Shown one piece after another: positions 34,882 through 44,679 of a stretch of DNA of 64,000 nucleotides (position 1 is its first letter; the number at the start of each line of letters is the position of its first letter). Both the position numbers and the translations under genes were made by a program. Source of the DNA: Bacteroidales bacterium (GTDB lineage Bacteria; Bacteroidota; Bacteroidia; Bacteroidales; P3); assembly GCA_017960475.1 (NCBI GenBank), contig JAGCZH010000001.1, forward strand, positions 1 to 64,000, read 5' to 3'. Under the pieces are notes generated by a model that saw only the letters and a program-made list of their open reading frames with translations, searched no databases and had not been told where the DNA came from.

Positions 34882-36165
34882 TCAGTTTTGTTTTGCCGGG
34901 CGGCTGCCCACAAGGGCGTAAAAGAGGATATATGCCATGCCGGCGACAATAACCCAATAGCTGGCAAGATAAGCGCCATTACCGAAGATGTCGACAATGC
35001 CGTTCTGCAGCAGAGGCAGTATGCCACCACCACAGACAAGAGCCATAAAGATTCCCGAAGCCTTCTCGGTGCTGCGGCCCAGACCCTCTACCGCCAAATT
35101 GAATATGCCTCCCCACATTACAGAAGTGCAGAGACCCACACACACCAGCAACGCCGCTGCCAGAGGAACACTCTCCATGCCGAAGCCCTGAGCGCCGTTG
35201 AAAGCGGGGAACTTGACCATGACGGCAGGAACGAACATGGCAGCAAGAACCAGGAGTATTGCCACTGAGGCGACAACGCCGATCATGGCACGCGCCGAAA
35301 CTTTGCTGCCCACAATACCGCCAATAAGACGTCCCACGAGCATCAAAAACCAATAGGTGGCAGCTATGGAACCCGCCACAGCCTCGGCATTGACACCTGC
35401 GCCAAGCACGTTAAGGTCGGGATTCTGCAACCATTTGTTCATGACATTGGGAATGCCGACCTCGACACCGACATAGATGAAGATACCTATGGCTCCGAGC
35501 AGGAAATGACGATACGACAGTGGGCTACGGATCTCATCGTCCTCTTTGGCAACACCACTCTCCTCGTTCTCGGGAATCTTGGTGAGCAGAATGACGATAA
35601 ATGCCACAGCAAAGATAGCCAGAGCGGTGTACATCAACAGGAAAACATCGGAGATATGGGCGTTCTTGATACCCTGAGGGATAAGAAGACCTGTGAGGAT
35701 GATGACGGCGGTGCCACAGAGAGAGTTGAAAGTGCCTCCAAACTGTATAAGCTGGTTGCCCTTGTTGCCACCACCGCCAAGGCGGTTGAGCATGGGGTTG
35801 ACAACAGTGTTGAGAAGGCACATGCTGAAACCAGCCACAAATGCTCCCAGCAGATAGACAGCGAAACTAGACCACACACCCGAAAGAGTCTGGATGCCCA
35901 CTCCCAGGAAACCCACAGAGACTGCTATCAACGCCGTGCGCTTGTAGCCCCGTTTCTGGAGCAGGTTGCCGGCGGGGATACCCATGACAGCGTAGGCTAT
36001 AAAGTTGGCGAAGACACCCAGAGTGCCCTGCCAGTTGGGAATCTGGAACTGGTGCTTGAGAATGTCGCCCATAGGCGACGCCAGATTGGTGACAAAAGAG
36101 ATCATGCCAAAAAGCAAGATCATTACCACGATGGGGATGGCATAGTTCTGTTTTTTCTGTTCCAT
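34882..36165 (-). CDS. FucP-type sugar/H+ symporter (MFS)
   Basis: This 427-residue protein has about 12 membrane helices and matches the FHS (fucose-galactose-glucose:H+ symporter) branch of the MFS. Family-typical parts are GMISFVTNLASPMGDILKHQF near the start, the loop GNLLQKRGYKRTALIAV, VVNPMLNRLGGG and GGTFNSLCGTAVI. The sugar cannot be told from the sequence. It lies 60 bp upstream of the SUMF1 pair on the same strand, which may be coincidence. Confidence 0.87.
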   Translation of the reverse strand: MEQKKQNYAIPIVVMILLFGMISFVTNLASPMGDILKHQFQIPNWQGTLGVFANFIAYAVMGIPAGNLLQKRGYKRTALIAVSVGFLGVGIQTLSGVWSSFAVYLLGAFVAGFSMCLLNTVVNPMLNRLGGGGNKGNQLIQFGGTFNSLCGTAVIILTGLLIPQGIKNAHISDVFLLMYTALAIFAVAFIVILLTKIPENEESGVAKEDDEIRSPLSYRHFLLGAIGIFIYVGVEVGIPNVMNKWLQNPDLNVLGAGVNAEAVAGSIAATYWFLMLVGRLIGGIVGSKVSARAMIGVVASVAILLVLAAMFVPAVMVKFPAFNGAQGFGMESVPLAAALLVCVGLCTSVMWGGIFNLAVEGLGRSTEKASGIFMALVCGGGILPLLQNGIVDIFGNGAYLASYWVIVAGMAYILFYALVGSRPAKQN

Positions 36166-36185
36166 TGCGAGGAGAGATATTGTGA

Positions 36186-36540
36186 AGTGGGAAAATTGAA
36201 AATTGAAAATTGAAAGTTTAGTGAATGGTGATTAAGCAATTTAATCATTGTGAGTCGCTTTGCGAGAAATTTCTCAAATATATCAAATCTTTCAAATATA
36301 ATTTTGTTTGATTTTGATAAGATTTGTCAGATTTCTGCTCGAAGAGCATCCTTCGTTATTTAAATTGTGAATGGTGAATTGTGACCTGTGACCTGGGAGA
36401 ATTGAAAATTGAAAATTGAAAATTACATTTAAAAACCTGTTAATCCTTTCAAACCCTTAAAACCTTTTAAACCTTTTTTATTCCTCCACGCACAAATCAG
36501 CTCTACGCGCTCCACTGGAGCTTGTACCCCTTCAAACCTT
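36186..36540 (+). repeat. Composite intergenic repeat, blocks E-A-B-D-B
   Basis: Nearly all of the 377-bp gap between the transporter and atpG is repeat: GAAAATTGAAAATTG units (36186-36215), block E (36248-36365; GAGAAATTTCTC and GCTCGAAGAGC), block A (36366-36425), block B (36430-36485), block D (36491-36528) and a final AACCTTTTT flush with the atpG stop. It is the second full copy of block E. Confidence 0.85.
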
Positions 36541-36542
36541 TT

Positions 36543-37424
36543 TTAGTTTTTCAGAGCCTCGGAGCCGCTGACGATTTCGATGATTTCGTTTGTGATGGCA
36601 GCCTGACGAGCCTTGTTGTAGGAGAGGCGGAGCTCTTTGAGGAGTTCCGTGGCGTTGTCGGTGGCCTTCTGCATAGCCGTCATGCGGGCGCCATGCTCAG
36701 CGGCGAGGGAGTCGAGGATGACACGATAGAACTGTGAGCGCAGAGTCATCGGTATCATCTCACGCATGATAGTCTCCTTGTCGGGCTCATAGATATAGTC
36801 ATTCTTGGTTTTAGTCTCACCGTCGGCTTTCACACGCTCCTTGTTGACGACAGGCAGGAACTGCTCACAACTGAGAATCTGCGTCAAAGAGTTTTTGAAT
36901 TGGTTATAGACAATTTCCACGACATCATACTCCTTGTTGCAGAAAGAGTCCATAATGGTTTGGCAGAGGTCGACGATGTCGTCGAAGTTTGGGCTGTCGA
37001 GCAGGTCGTCGTGGCTACTTATGACAAGCTCTTTCTGTTTCTGGAAGAATTCGGTGCCGCGCTTGCCAAGGGTAATCATCCTGACCTCAGGACGTGATGG
37101 CATGGAGTCGTAGTATGCCAGCCGTGAGGAGGCCTCCTTGATGACATTGGAGTTGAAAGCGCCGCAAAGGCCCTTGTTGGATGTCACCACAACCAGAAGC
37201 ACACTCTCTATGGCACGCTGCTCATGGTAGGGAGTCTGCACACCGTCCTCGACATCGATATCGGCCACAATAGAAGCCAACTGGGCAGCGTAGGGACGCA
37301 TGCCCATGATGGCATTTTGTGCGCGACGGAATTTAGCCGCCGAGACCATCTTCATTGCCGAGGTGATCTGCTGCGTGCTGCTTACCGACGCGATTCGTGT
37401 TCTAACTTCTTTAAGATTAGCCAT
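36543..37424 (-). CDS. atpG: ATP synthase F1 gamma subunit
   Basis: This 293-residue protein is the central-stalk gamma subunit, which turns inside the alpha/beta hexamer. Signatures: N-terminal MANLKEVRTRIASVSSTQQI with the long coiled-coil start, VTSNKGLCGAFNSN in the Rossmann-like core and the C-terminal LRLSYNKARQAAITNEI helix with the conserved Glu-Ile-x-Glu end. Length is usual. It is the last gene of the operon; the gap to atpA (57 bp) contains AATTCAAAATTC-type repeats. Confidence 0.96.
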   Translation of the reverse strand: MANLKEVRTRIASVSSTQQITSAMKMVSAAKFRRAQNAIMGMRPYAAQLASIVADIDVEDGVQTPYHEQRAIESVLLVVVTSNKGLCGAFNSNVIKEASSRLAYYDSMPSRPEVRMITLGKRGTEFFQKQKELVISSHDDLLDSPNFDDIVDLCQTIMDSFCNKEYDVVEIVYNQFKNSLTQILSCEQFLPVVNKERVKADGETKTKNDYIYEPDKETIMREMIPMTLRSQFYRVILDSLAAEHGARMTAMQKATDNATELLKELRLSYNKARQAAITNEIIEIVSGSEALKN

Positions 37425-37481
37425 AAAATAATTTTGAATTAAGAATTAAGAATTTCGAAATTCAATTTTCAAAATTCAGAA

Positions 37482-39062
37482 TTATTTAGCGTATTTTTCA
37501 CTCAAGTCAGCTGCGACATTGCGCATGGTCTTGAGATCCTCGTCGACCAACTTGCCTGCCTTGAGGTTAGCAAGCAACTGCGGATGGTTCTGACGCAAGA
37601 AGAAGAGATACTCTGTCTCGAAGTTGCGGACCTTGTCGACAGGCACTTTCTGTATCAATCCGTTGGTGCCGCAGAAGATTATCGCCACCTGCTCTTCGAC
37701 AGGCATAGGCGAGTACTGAGGCTGCTTGAGGATCTCGACGTTGCGGACACCCTTGTCGAGCACAGCCTTGGTAGCGGCATCGAGGTCGCTGCCGAACTTC
37801 GAGAAAGCCTCGAGCTCACGATACTGAGCCTGGTCGAGTTTCAGAGTTCCAGCGATTTTCTTCATCGACTTGATCTGAGCCTTGCCTCCCACTCGCGACA
37901 CTGAGATACCCACATTGATGGCTGGGCGCACACCGCTGTTGAACAGGTTGGTCTCAAGGAATATCTGACCGTCGGTGATAGAGATGACGTTGGTGGGGAT
38001 ATATGCCGACACGTCGCCGGCTTGTGTCTCGATGATAGGCAATGCCGTTAGCGATCCACCACCACGCACCTTGTCGCGCAACGACGCAGGCAGGTCGTTC
38101 ATCTGACGAGCTATCTCGTCGCTTTGGATGATACGGGCGGCACGCTCAAGAAGACGTGAGTGGAGATAGAAGACATCGCCAGGATATGCCTCACGTCCCG
38201 GTGGACGACGGAGAAGCAACGAGACCTCACGGTATGCCACGGCCTGTTTGGAAAGGTCGTCATATATCACCAACGCGTTGCGGCCTGTATCGCGGAAATA
38301 CTCACCGATAGCGGCACCTGCGAAAGGAGCATAGAACTGCATGGCTGCGGGGTCGGAAGCCGTGGCGGCGACGACGATGGTGTATTCCATAGCGCCCTTC
38401 TCCTCGAGGTTCTTCACCAAGTTGGCGACAGTGGAGCCCTTCTGACCGCAAGCGACATAGATGCAGTATACCGGATCGCCGGCATCATAGAAATTCTTCT
38501 GGTTGATGATGGTGTCGATGGCAATAGCTGTCTTTCCTGTCTGACGGTCGCCAATGATAAGCTCACGCTGTCCACGGCCAATAGGAATCATTGAGTCGAT
38601 AGCCTTGATACCCGTCTGCAGTGGCTGCTCGACAGGCTGGCGGTAGATGACGCCAGGGGCCTTGCGCTCGATGGGCATATCGAAAAGCTCACCCTCGATA
38701 GGACCTTTGCCGTCAATGGGCTCACCAATGGTGTTGATGACACGGCCGACAAGCTGTTCGCCCACTTTGACAGAGGCAATGCGTTTGGTACGCTTGACGG
38801 TGTCGCCCTCGTTGATGGTGTTGGATTCTGCCAACATAACGATACCGACATTGTCCTCCTCAAGGTTCTGGACAATGCCCTGCTCGCCGGTGGCGAACTC
38901 AACCAATTCGCCCGACTGGGCGTTGTTGAGACCATAGACACGAGCAATGCCGTCGCCGACGGTAAGGACAGTGCCAACCTCCTCAAGAGCGACATCGAGG
39001 TCGACATCGGCCAGTTGTTTTTTAAGAATCGCCGATACTTCGGCGGGTTTTATTTCTGACAT
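37482..39062 (-). CDS. atpA: ATP synthase F1 alpha subunit
   Basis: This 526-residue protein is the alpha subunit, the regulatory nucleotide-binding partner of beta. It has Walker [12 protein letters not shown], the Walker-B-like [12 protein letters not shown], and the alpha-specific signature [20 protein letters not shown]. The arginine finger region [13 protein letters not shown] is intact. It is preceded by atpH with a 51-bp gap. The catalytic beta subunit is not encoded in this window. Confidence 0.97.
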   Translation of the reverse strand: MSEIKPAEVSAILKKQLADVDLDVALEEVGTVLTVGDGIARVYGLNNAQSGELVEFATGEQGIVQNLEEDNVGIVMLAESNTINEGDTVKRTKRIASVKVGEQLVGRVINTIGEPIDGKGPIEGELFDMPIERKAPGVIYRQPVEQPLQTGIKAIDSMIPIGRGQRELIIGDRQTGKTAIAIDTIINQKNFYDAGDPVYCIYVACGQKGSTVANLVKNLEEKGAMEYTIVVAATASDPAAMQFYAPFAGAAIGEYFRDTGRNALVIYDDLSKQAVAYREVSLLLRRPPGREAYPGDVFYLHSRLLERAARIIQSDEIARQMNDLPASLRDKVRGGGSLTALPIIETQAGDVSAYIPTNVISITDGQIFLETNLFNSGVRPAINVGISVSRVGGKAQIKSMKKIAGTLKLDQAQYRELEAFSKFGSDLDAATKAVLDKGVRNVEILKQPQYSPMPVEEQVAIIFCGTNGLIQKVPVDKVRNFETEYLFFLRQNHPQLLANLKAGKLVDEDLKTMRNVAADLSEKYAK

Positions 39063-39113
39063 ATATAGTGTGTTTTTTTCTAATAAATCTTTAACCTATT
39101 ACCTTTAACACCC

Positions 39114-39671
39114 TCACAGCTTGCTTTCATAGACGTTCTTGCTGAAGTCCCTACGCAGCTTGGCGACCTGAGTGCTGATACGAGCGTCGTACATATTGTT
39201 GTCGAACGAGACGCTGAAGCCGCCCAGGATAGAGGGGTCTACTTTGGATTGCAGCTCCACCTTCTTGTTGGTATAGTCGCCGACGGTCTTCTCCACCGAC
39301 TTGGCGATATCGTCGTCTATCGGCGCAGCGGTGACAAGCCGCGAAAGGATAATGCCTTTATCGTTACGATACAGCTCAACGAAGGCGTTGGCAATTCCTT
39401 TGAGGTTCACCGAACGACGCTTGCGCACCACAAAAGCGAGAAAAAGCATGGAGACTTGCGACACCTTGTCTTCAAAGAGCTCTTTAAGTATCGCCACTTT
39501 CTTGGCCTCACGAATAACCGGATTGGCGAAAATGGTGGCGAGGATATGATTCTCGCAGCAGACATCGTAAACAAGTCTCATATCCTCGTTGGCTGCATCC
39601 AACTGTCCCATATCGTGAGCCACCAGGAAAAGAGCCTTGGCGTAATTGATATTTATTCTGTAGTCTTCCAC
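39114..39671 (-). CDS. atpH: ATP synthase F1 delta subunit (OSCP)
   Basis: This 185-residue protein matches the delta/OSCP subunit, which ties the peripheral stalk to the top of F1. The N-terminal helical domain begins INYAKALFLVAHDMGQL; the C-terminal part carries the typical VELQSKVDPSILGGFSVSF and AQLRRDFSK-like (VAKLRRDFSKNV) motifs. It lies between atpF and atpA as in other bacteria. Confidence 0.93.
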   Translation of the reverse strand: MEDYRININYAKALFLVAHDMGQLDAANEDMRLVYDVCCENHILATIFANPVIREAKKVAILKELFEDKVSQVSMLFLAFVVRKRRSVNLKGIANAFVELYRNDKGIILSRLVTAAPIDDDIAKSVEKTVGDYTNKKVELQSKVDPSILGGFSVSFDNNMYDARISTQVAKLRRDFSKNVYESKL

Positions 39672-39716
39672 TGTGAAATTGAAGTTGTGAATTGATATCC
39701 GGCAAATGCCAGATTA

Positions 39717-40217
39717 CTAATTCAGTTTAGCGTTTTCCAACTCTTTCTTGACAAAATCGTTGGCTCTCTCTTTGTCGGAGAGCTCCGATTTGATAAGTTT
39801 CTCAGCTATCTCTATAGAGAGGGTGGCGATCTGGTTTTTCAAATCGTGCATTGCCTTGAGCTTTTCGTAGTTGATGTTCTCACGAGCGCTTTCAACTATA
39901 CGGTCGGCCTCGACGGTGGCTTTCTGACGAGCCTCTTCTATAAGCTGTTCCCCTGTCAGGCGCGCGTTGCGCAAAATCTCGTCACGTTGCAGCTTTGCCT
40001 CGGCAAGGAGTTTTTCGTTGTCTGACTTAAGCAGAGCCATCTCCTGACGCACCTTCTCGGCAGAGTTAAGGGCATCCGTAATGTCCTTCTCTCTTTTGTC
40101 GAGAGCCTTGAGGACCACTGGCCATCCCCATTTCATAAGGATGAATGCAAGAATGCCGAAGGACACAAGCATCCAAAAAATGACGCCAAGACCAGGACTT
40201 ACTAAAGGATTGTTCAT
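39717..40217 (-). CDS. atpF: ATP synthase Fo b subunit
   Basis: This 166-residue protein has one N-terminal membrane helix (about residues 10-30, LGVIFWMLVSFGILAFILM) followed by a long charged coiled coil with repeated Ala/Glu/Arg heptads. This is the b-subunit peripheral stalk. Length is usual. The 149-bp gap to atpE contains a terminator-like hairpin. Confidence 0.93.
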   Translation of the reverse strand: MNNPLVSPGLGVIFWMLVSFGILAFILMKWGWPVVLKALDKREKDITDALNSAEKVRQEMALLKSDNEKLLAEAKLQRDEILRNARLTGEQLIEEARQKATVEADRIVESARENINYEKLKAMHDLKNQIATLSIEIAEKLIKSELSDKERANDFVKKELENAKLN

Positions 40218-40316
40218 TTAGAAAAATTTAAAAAGTTATGTAAAAAAGCGGGCTTGAATCGCAGCGGCATGAGACGACTTCAAGCGCTATTGTTTTCACA
40301 TCAAAAGCATAAAAAG

Positions 40317-40353
40317 GTGTGGCGCCATAGGCCCATCGCCACGGGCGCCACAC
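40317..40353 (-). terminator. Terminator-like hairpin between atpE and atpF
   Basis: GTGTGGCGCC (40317-40326) pairs perfectly with GGCGCCACAC (40344-40353). On the minus strand it is followed at once by CTTTTTATG. It lies 13 bp after the atpE stop, inside the operon, so it probably acts as a partial terminator or RNA stabiliser that raises c-subunit yield. Confidence 0.75.
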
Positions 40354-40366
40354 ACTAAGCTTTTGG

Positions 40367-40663
<297 letters not shown>

Positions 40664-40716
40664 CTATTAACAATTCAATTGTTTACAATATTCCAGCAAT
40701 TGAACGAATAAGTATG

Positions 40717-40747
40717 CAAAAATACACATTTTATTATAAATAACAAA
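40717..40747 (-). promoter_or_regulatory. Bacteroidota-type promoter of the atp operon
   Basis: On the minus strand TTTG (40747-40744) and TATTTTTG (40724-40717) are separated by exactly 19 bp. This is a full consensus match. Transcription should start near 40710, giving a leader of about 80 nt before atpE. Its presence shows that the operon really begins at atpE here. Confidence 0.85.
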
Positions 40748-40890
40748 TAATAAGGGAGAGAAAGAATATTTTTTAACAGATATCGTATTTATCTTTTTTA
40801 TAATCAAACGACTGCCAGACACAATATTTTGAATGTTTTTTTGTTCATTGGTAAAGACAAAAACAGACCCTCCATCATTTATTTTGTTTT

Positions 40891-42066
40891 ATGAACTATA
40901 ACTTTGACGAAAAAATAGAGCGTCGCGGAAGCGACTGCGTGAAGTACGACCTGTTGAAAGCCCTGTACGGCGATGACGACCTGCTACCCATGTGGGTGGC
41001 CGATATGGATTTCCGCTCGCCAGATTTTGTTATGGAAGCACTGCGCAAACGCTGCAGCCATGAAGTGCTGGGGTACGCCATACCTTCCGAAGGCTATAAC
41101 ATTGCTGTGACCTCATGGCTGAGAGAGCATTACAACATCCATGCAAACCGCGACGAGCTGCATTTCATACCCGGCATAGTGGCGGGAATCTCCTATGCCC
41201 TGCTATGCCTCACCCAGCCTGGCGACAAGATACTGGTTACAACCCCTGTCTATCCACCATTTCTGAACCTGCCCACAGCGGCAGGAAGGGAGACGGTGTG
41301 CAGCAAACTGAAAATCGAGAAGGGTCGCTTCGCCATAGACTTCGACGACTTTGAGAGAAAAGCCAAAGAGTGCAAAATATTCCTGATGTCAAATCCTCAC
41401 AATCCTGCTGGAACCATCTGGGGGAAGGAGGTACTGAGTCGCGTCGCCGAAATATGCGAAAGAGAGGGCCTTCTGGTGATATCGGACGAAATACACGCCG
41501 ACATGGTCCTTGGCGGCAGAACACATGTAAGCTACAGCACCGTCAACGACATTGCTTTCAACCACTCCATAACATTCATGGCTCCCAGCAAGACTTTCAA
41601 CATCGCCGGATTGGGAAGCTCAACGTGCTATATAGGCAACAGAGAGCTACGCAAACGTTTCTTCGGATGGCTTGAAGGCCTTGGGGTTGCCGGCGGCAAC
41701 ATCTTCGCTTTTACCGGCGCCGAAGCCGCTTTCAGCCACGGGGAGGAGTGGCGCAGACAGATGGTGAAATATCTTGACGGCAATGTGGAGACACTGCGCG
41801 ACTTCATCTCCGAGAAGATGCCTCTCGTCAAGGTTGTGCTTCCCGAAGCCTCCTATCTGGCATGGCTCGATATGGGCAAATATGGCATTAGCCATGCCGA
41901 GTTGTCCAGAATCATTGTGGAGAAAGCCCGTTTGGCGCTTAACGATGGCACCACCTTTGGCGGCAAAGACTATGAATGCTGTTTCAGAATAAATATCGGA
42001 TGTCCCCGGGCAACCCTGGTTGAAGGTCTCAGCAGGCTATGTCAGGCACTGCAGGCAAGGCTATAG
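40891..42066 (+). CDS. patB: PLP-dependent C-S lyase, MalY/PatB type
   Basis: This 391-residue protein is a fold-type I aminotransferase-like enzyme of the MalY/PatB group, which cleave cystathionine or related thioethers to pyruvate, ammonia and a thiol. Diagnostic parts: NYNFDEKIERRGSDCVKYD and LPMWVADMDFRSP at the start, NPHNPAGTIW, ISDEIHADMVLGG with the PLP-phosphate Asp/Tyr region, and Lys234 in APSKTFNIAGLG as the Schiff-base lysine. Whether it works in methionine metabolism or H2S formation cannot be told. It is divergent from the atp operon and convergent with nadB. Confidence 0.9.
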   Translation: MNYNFDEKIERRGSDCVKYDLLKALYGDDDLLPMWVADMDFRSPDFVMEALRKRCSHEVLGYAIPSEGYNIAVTSWLREHYNIHANRDELHFIPGIVAGISYALLCLTQPGDKILVTTPVYPPFLNLPTAAGRETVCSKLKIEKGRFAIDFDDFERKAKECKIFLMSNPHNPAGTIWGKEVLSRVAEICEREGLLVISDEIHADMVLGGRTHVSYSTVNDIAFNHSITFMAPSKTFNIAGLGSSTCYIGNRELRKRFFGWLEGLGVAGGNIFAFTGAEAAFSHGEEWRRQMVKYLDGNVETLRDFISEKMPLVKVVLPEASYLAWLDMGKYGISHAELSRIIVEKARLALNDGTTFGGKDYECCFRINIGCPRATLVEGLSRLCQALQARL

Positions 42067-42100
42067 AAGTCCCGACATAAAGCCCCACATAGGAGCGATT

Positions 42101-43681
42101 TCAATCATTGGAGATGAGATCTATGGAATAGTGGAGACCCACATTCTCACGGCGCGCCATCGCATGTTTGATGACAAGGTAGGAGCAGGCTATCAGGTTA
42201 CGAAGCTCGGAGAGCTCCTCGGTAAGGACGCTGCGGTTGTAAAGTTCCTCGGTTTCGCGGAAGATGAGGTTGAGGCGGTCGAAAGCACGACGCAGACGCA
42301 AGTCGCTTCGCACGATGCCGACATAGTTGGTCATAATCTCCTGCAATTCCTTCTTGGTCTGGGTGATAAGCACCATTTCCTCATTGAGTACCATGCCTTC
42401 AGCGTTCCAGTCGGGGATGGCGTTGAAAGGAGATTTGTCGAAGTTGAACGTGGAGACCTCTTTGACAGCATCCATCGCGGCATTGTGGGCATAAACGACA
42501 GCCTCAAGCAGCGAGTTGCTCGCCAAGCGGTTGCCACCATGAAGACCTGTACAGGAACACTCGCCCGCAGCATAAAGATGACGTATGCTGCTCTGACCGT
42601 TGCGATCGACTTTGATACCGCCGCATTGGTAGTGGGCAGCGGGGCGCACAGGAATCATATCCTTGGTGATATTGATACCCAACTCCAGACATTTGGCATA
42701 GATGGTAGGGAAACCGTTGATTAGTTCCTGTTTGCCTATGCCACGGGCGTCAAGGTACAGGTATTCGACTCCGGCAATCTTCATCTCGTTGTCTATAGCG
42801 CGGGCGACAATGTCGCGAGGCGCCAACGAGAGCCTCTTGTCGTATTTCTGCATAAACTCCTTGCCATTGCGGTCTTTCAAAATGGCACCGGCGCCACGCA
42901 TGGCCTCGGTGATAAGGAAGGCGGGCTTTTCGGCAGGGTTGTAGAGACTTGTGGGATGGAACTGCATGAACTCCAAATCCTTCAAAACGCCACGGGCACG
43001 ATGAACCATAGCGACACCATCGCCAGTGGAGATAATAGGCGTCGTCGTCGTTGAGTATATGTTGCCCATACCTCCTGTGGCCAGAAGGGTGACTTTGGCG
43101 AGGTAGGTGTCTATCTCGTTGGTTTTGCAATTGAGGGCATAGACACCATAGCACTCGATGTCGGGAGTGTGCTTGGTGACACGCTGGCCGAGATGGTGCT
43201 GAGTGATAATGTCGATGGCGAACTGGTTTTCTTTTAACTCGATATTGGGGTGGTCGTGGATGGCCTGAAGCAAACCACGCTCAATCTCAGCGCCAGTGTT
43301 GTCTTTGTGGTGGAGAATACGGAACTCCGAATGTCCGCCTTCACGGTGCAGGTCGAAACGCCCACCGCCCTTGTCCATATCGAAATTGACACCATACTGC
43401 ACCAATTCCTGAATGCGTTGCGGGGCTTCGCGAATGGTCATTTCCACCACTTCACGGTCGCAGATACCATCGCCCGCGACAAGGGTGTCGGCAATATGCT
43501 TGTCGAAGCTATCAGTGTCATACATCACGGCGGCTATGCCACCCTGAGCGTATTTTGTCGAGCCCTCAGAGGCATCACCTTTGCAAAGGATACACACCTT
43601 GCCATATTGAGCCACTTTGAGAGCGAAACTGAGGCCTGCTATGCCTGAACCTATAACAAGGAAATCAACTTCATGACGCAT
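42101..43681 (-). CDS. nadB: L-aspartate oxidase
   Basis: This 526-residue FAD enzyme oxidises L-aspartate to iminoaspartate, the first step of de novo NAD synthesis. It has the N-terminal dinucleotide motif VIGSGIAGLSFALKVA, the SEGSTKYAQGGIAAV segment, the active-site HREGGHSEFRI and PAAHYQCGGI and the ECSCTGLHGGNRLASNSLLE end of the FAD domain. The last 100 residues form the helical C-terminal domain. nadA and nadC are not in the window. Length is usual. Confidence 0.95.
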   Translation of the reverse strand: MRHEVDFLVIGSGIAGLSFALKVAQYGKVCILCKGDASEGSTKYAQGGIAAVMYDTDSFDKHIADTLVAGDGICDREVVEMTIREAPQRIQELVQYGVNFDMDKGGGRFDLHREGGHSEFRILHHKDNTGAEIERGLLQAIHDHPNIELKENQFAIDIITQHHLGQRVTKHTPDIECYGVYALNCKTNEIDTYLAKVTLLATGGMGNIYSTTTTPIISTGDGVAMVHRARGVLKDLEFMQFHPTSLYNPAEKPAFLITEAMRGAGAILKDRNGKEFMQKYDKRLSLAPRDIVARAIDNEMKIAGVEYLYLDARGIGKQELINGFPTIYAKCLELGINITKDMIPVRPAAHYQCGGIKVDRNGQSSIRHLYAAGECSCTGLHGGNRLASNSLLEAVVYAHNAAMDAVKEVSTFNFDKSPFNAIPDWNAEGMVLNEEMVLITQTKKELQEIMTNYVGIVRSDLRLRRAFDRLNLIFRETEELYNRSVLTEELSELRNLIACSYLVIKHAMARRENVGLHYSIDLISND

Positions 43682-43744
43682 ATACGAAACTGTTTATTGA
43701 TTATTTGTTGTGTTGAAGAGAAGACTTTTTGCCGTTTTTCTATC

Positions 43745-44578
43745 TTATCTCTTAAGATATTCAATGTCGTTGGGAGAAATGATGCCATACTGTATGGCTT
43801 TGGCGATGCGAGCGCCGCTTTTGTTTACGATGCCGAACTTGCGGCTCAAATCCTTCTGCTTTTCCTGTATCGCCTTCTCGCTCTCAGTCCATTTTGTAAG
43901 CCGCTGCGCTATCTCCTGGGCGGTACATCCTGCAGCCTCGAGGAGGAGTATTTCCCGATCCTCTTCGGTGACAGGCTCCGTCATCACCTCGTGGCGCTCA
44001 CGCTCGAAATAGAGCTCTGCCGCCTCCATAAGGGTGAGCATCACAGGGTAGTTGAAATAGTATTTCTCGCCACGTTCAAGACAAGAGACGGCGCGAAGAA
44101 TGTTCTCTATCGAAAATCCTCCCATGGCGTTCTTGCTGACGAAGGCGTTGGCGCCCTTGTGCAAAGCCTCGAAAACGACACTGCCTATATCCTTTATGCG
44201 CTGCAGACGATTTGTCTCATTAGCCATAGGATTGTCGAAGCGGCCCGAGAGGATGATGATTTTAATGTCACTGCCATCCATCTTCTTGTATTGACGGCGC
44301 ACACGCTCGGTAATAAAAATGCCGCCCGTGGGCTCGCCTTGGAATTCCATATCCACAAGGAGATAGTCGGGGCGGTTACCGACAGAGGCGTTAAGAGCGG
44401 AGAAAAGATGAGGGCCATCGGCATAGGTGTCGAGCACCTCGAGCTCACGCTGCTCCACACGTCCGTCGTCATCGACACGACAGTCGACCATAGCGTGGCT
44501 GGCGTTGATCTCGTACTTTATGGCCTTGCGGATGATGGGCTCATCATCCACTATCATTAATGTGATTTTATCTGACAT
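43745..44578 (-). CDS. Response regulator with enlarged receiver and LuxR-like C-terminus
   Basis: This 277-residue protein begins with a receiver domain: acidic pair Asp11/Asp12 (IVDDEP), phosphoacceptor Asp76 (LLVDMEF), switch Ser111 (IIILSG) and Lys149 (FVSKNA). Both the DD-to-D (about 64) and the D-to-K (73) spacings are some 20 residues longer than usual, so two loops are enlarged. The C-terminal part (about 205-277; EILLLEAAGCTAQEIAQRL) resembles a LuxR/NarL helix-turn-helix with a small insert. The likely partner is the sensor kinase at 45830-47941, separated by a lipoprotein gene. Targets are unknown. Confidence 0.8.
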   Translation of the reverse strand: MSDKITLMIVDDEPIIRKAIKYEINASHAMVDCRVDDDGRVEQRELEVLDTYADGPHLFSALNASVGNRPDYLLVDMEFQGEPTGGIFITERVRRQYKKMDGSDIKIIILSGRFDNPMANETNRLQRIKDIGSVVFEALHKGANAFVSKNAMGGFSIENILRAVSCLERGEKYYFNYPVMLTLMEAAELYFERERHEVMTEPVTEEDREILLLEAAGCTAQEIAQRLTKWTESEKAIQEKQKDLSRKFGIVNKSGARIAKAIQYGIISPNDIEYLKR

Positions 44579-44630
44579 CGAGATTGGGAAAAACTAAAAT
44601 TGCAGGTATGCCCGTAAAAAGAGCCATACA

Positions 44631-44657
44631 GCCATTGCCGTTTTTTTCGGCGATGGC
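44631..44657 (-). terminator. Hairpin after the lipoprotein gene, possible terminator
   Basis: GCCATTGCCG (44631-44640) pairs with CGGCGATGGC (44648-44657) with one G-U pair and a 7-nt loop. It lies 23 bp after the lipoprotein stop; the nearest T run on the minus strand is about 8 nt further on, so terminator strength is uncertain. Confidence 0.45.
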
Positions 44658-44679
44658 TTAAAAAGCAGATTTACTGTGA

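Noticed and set aside
43673..44560. 295-codon open frame antisense to the response regulator
   Set aside because: The opposite strand carries all receiver residues; this frame shows no domain and starts inside the nadB leader.
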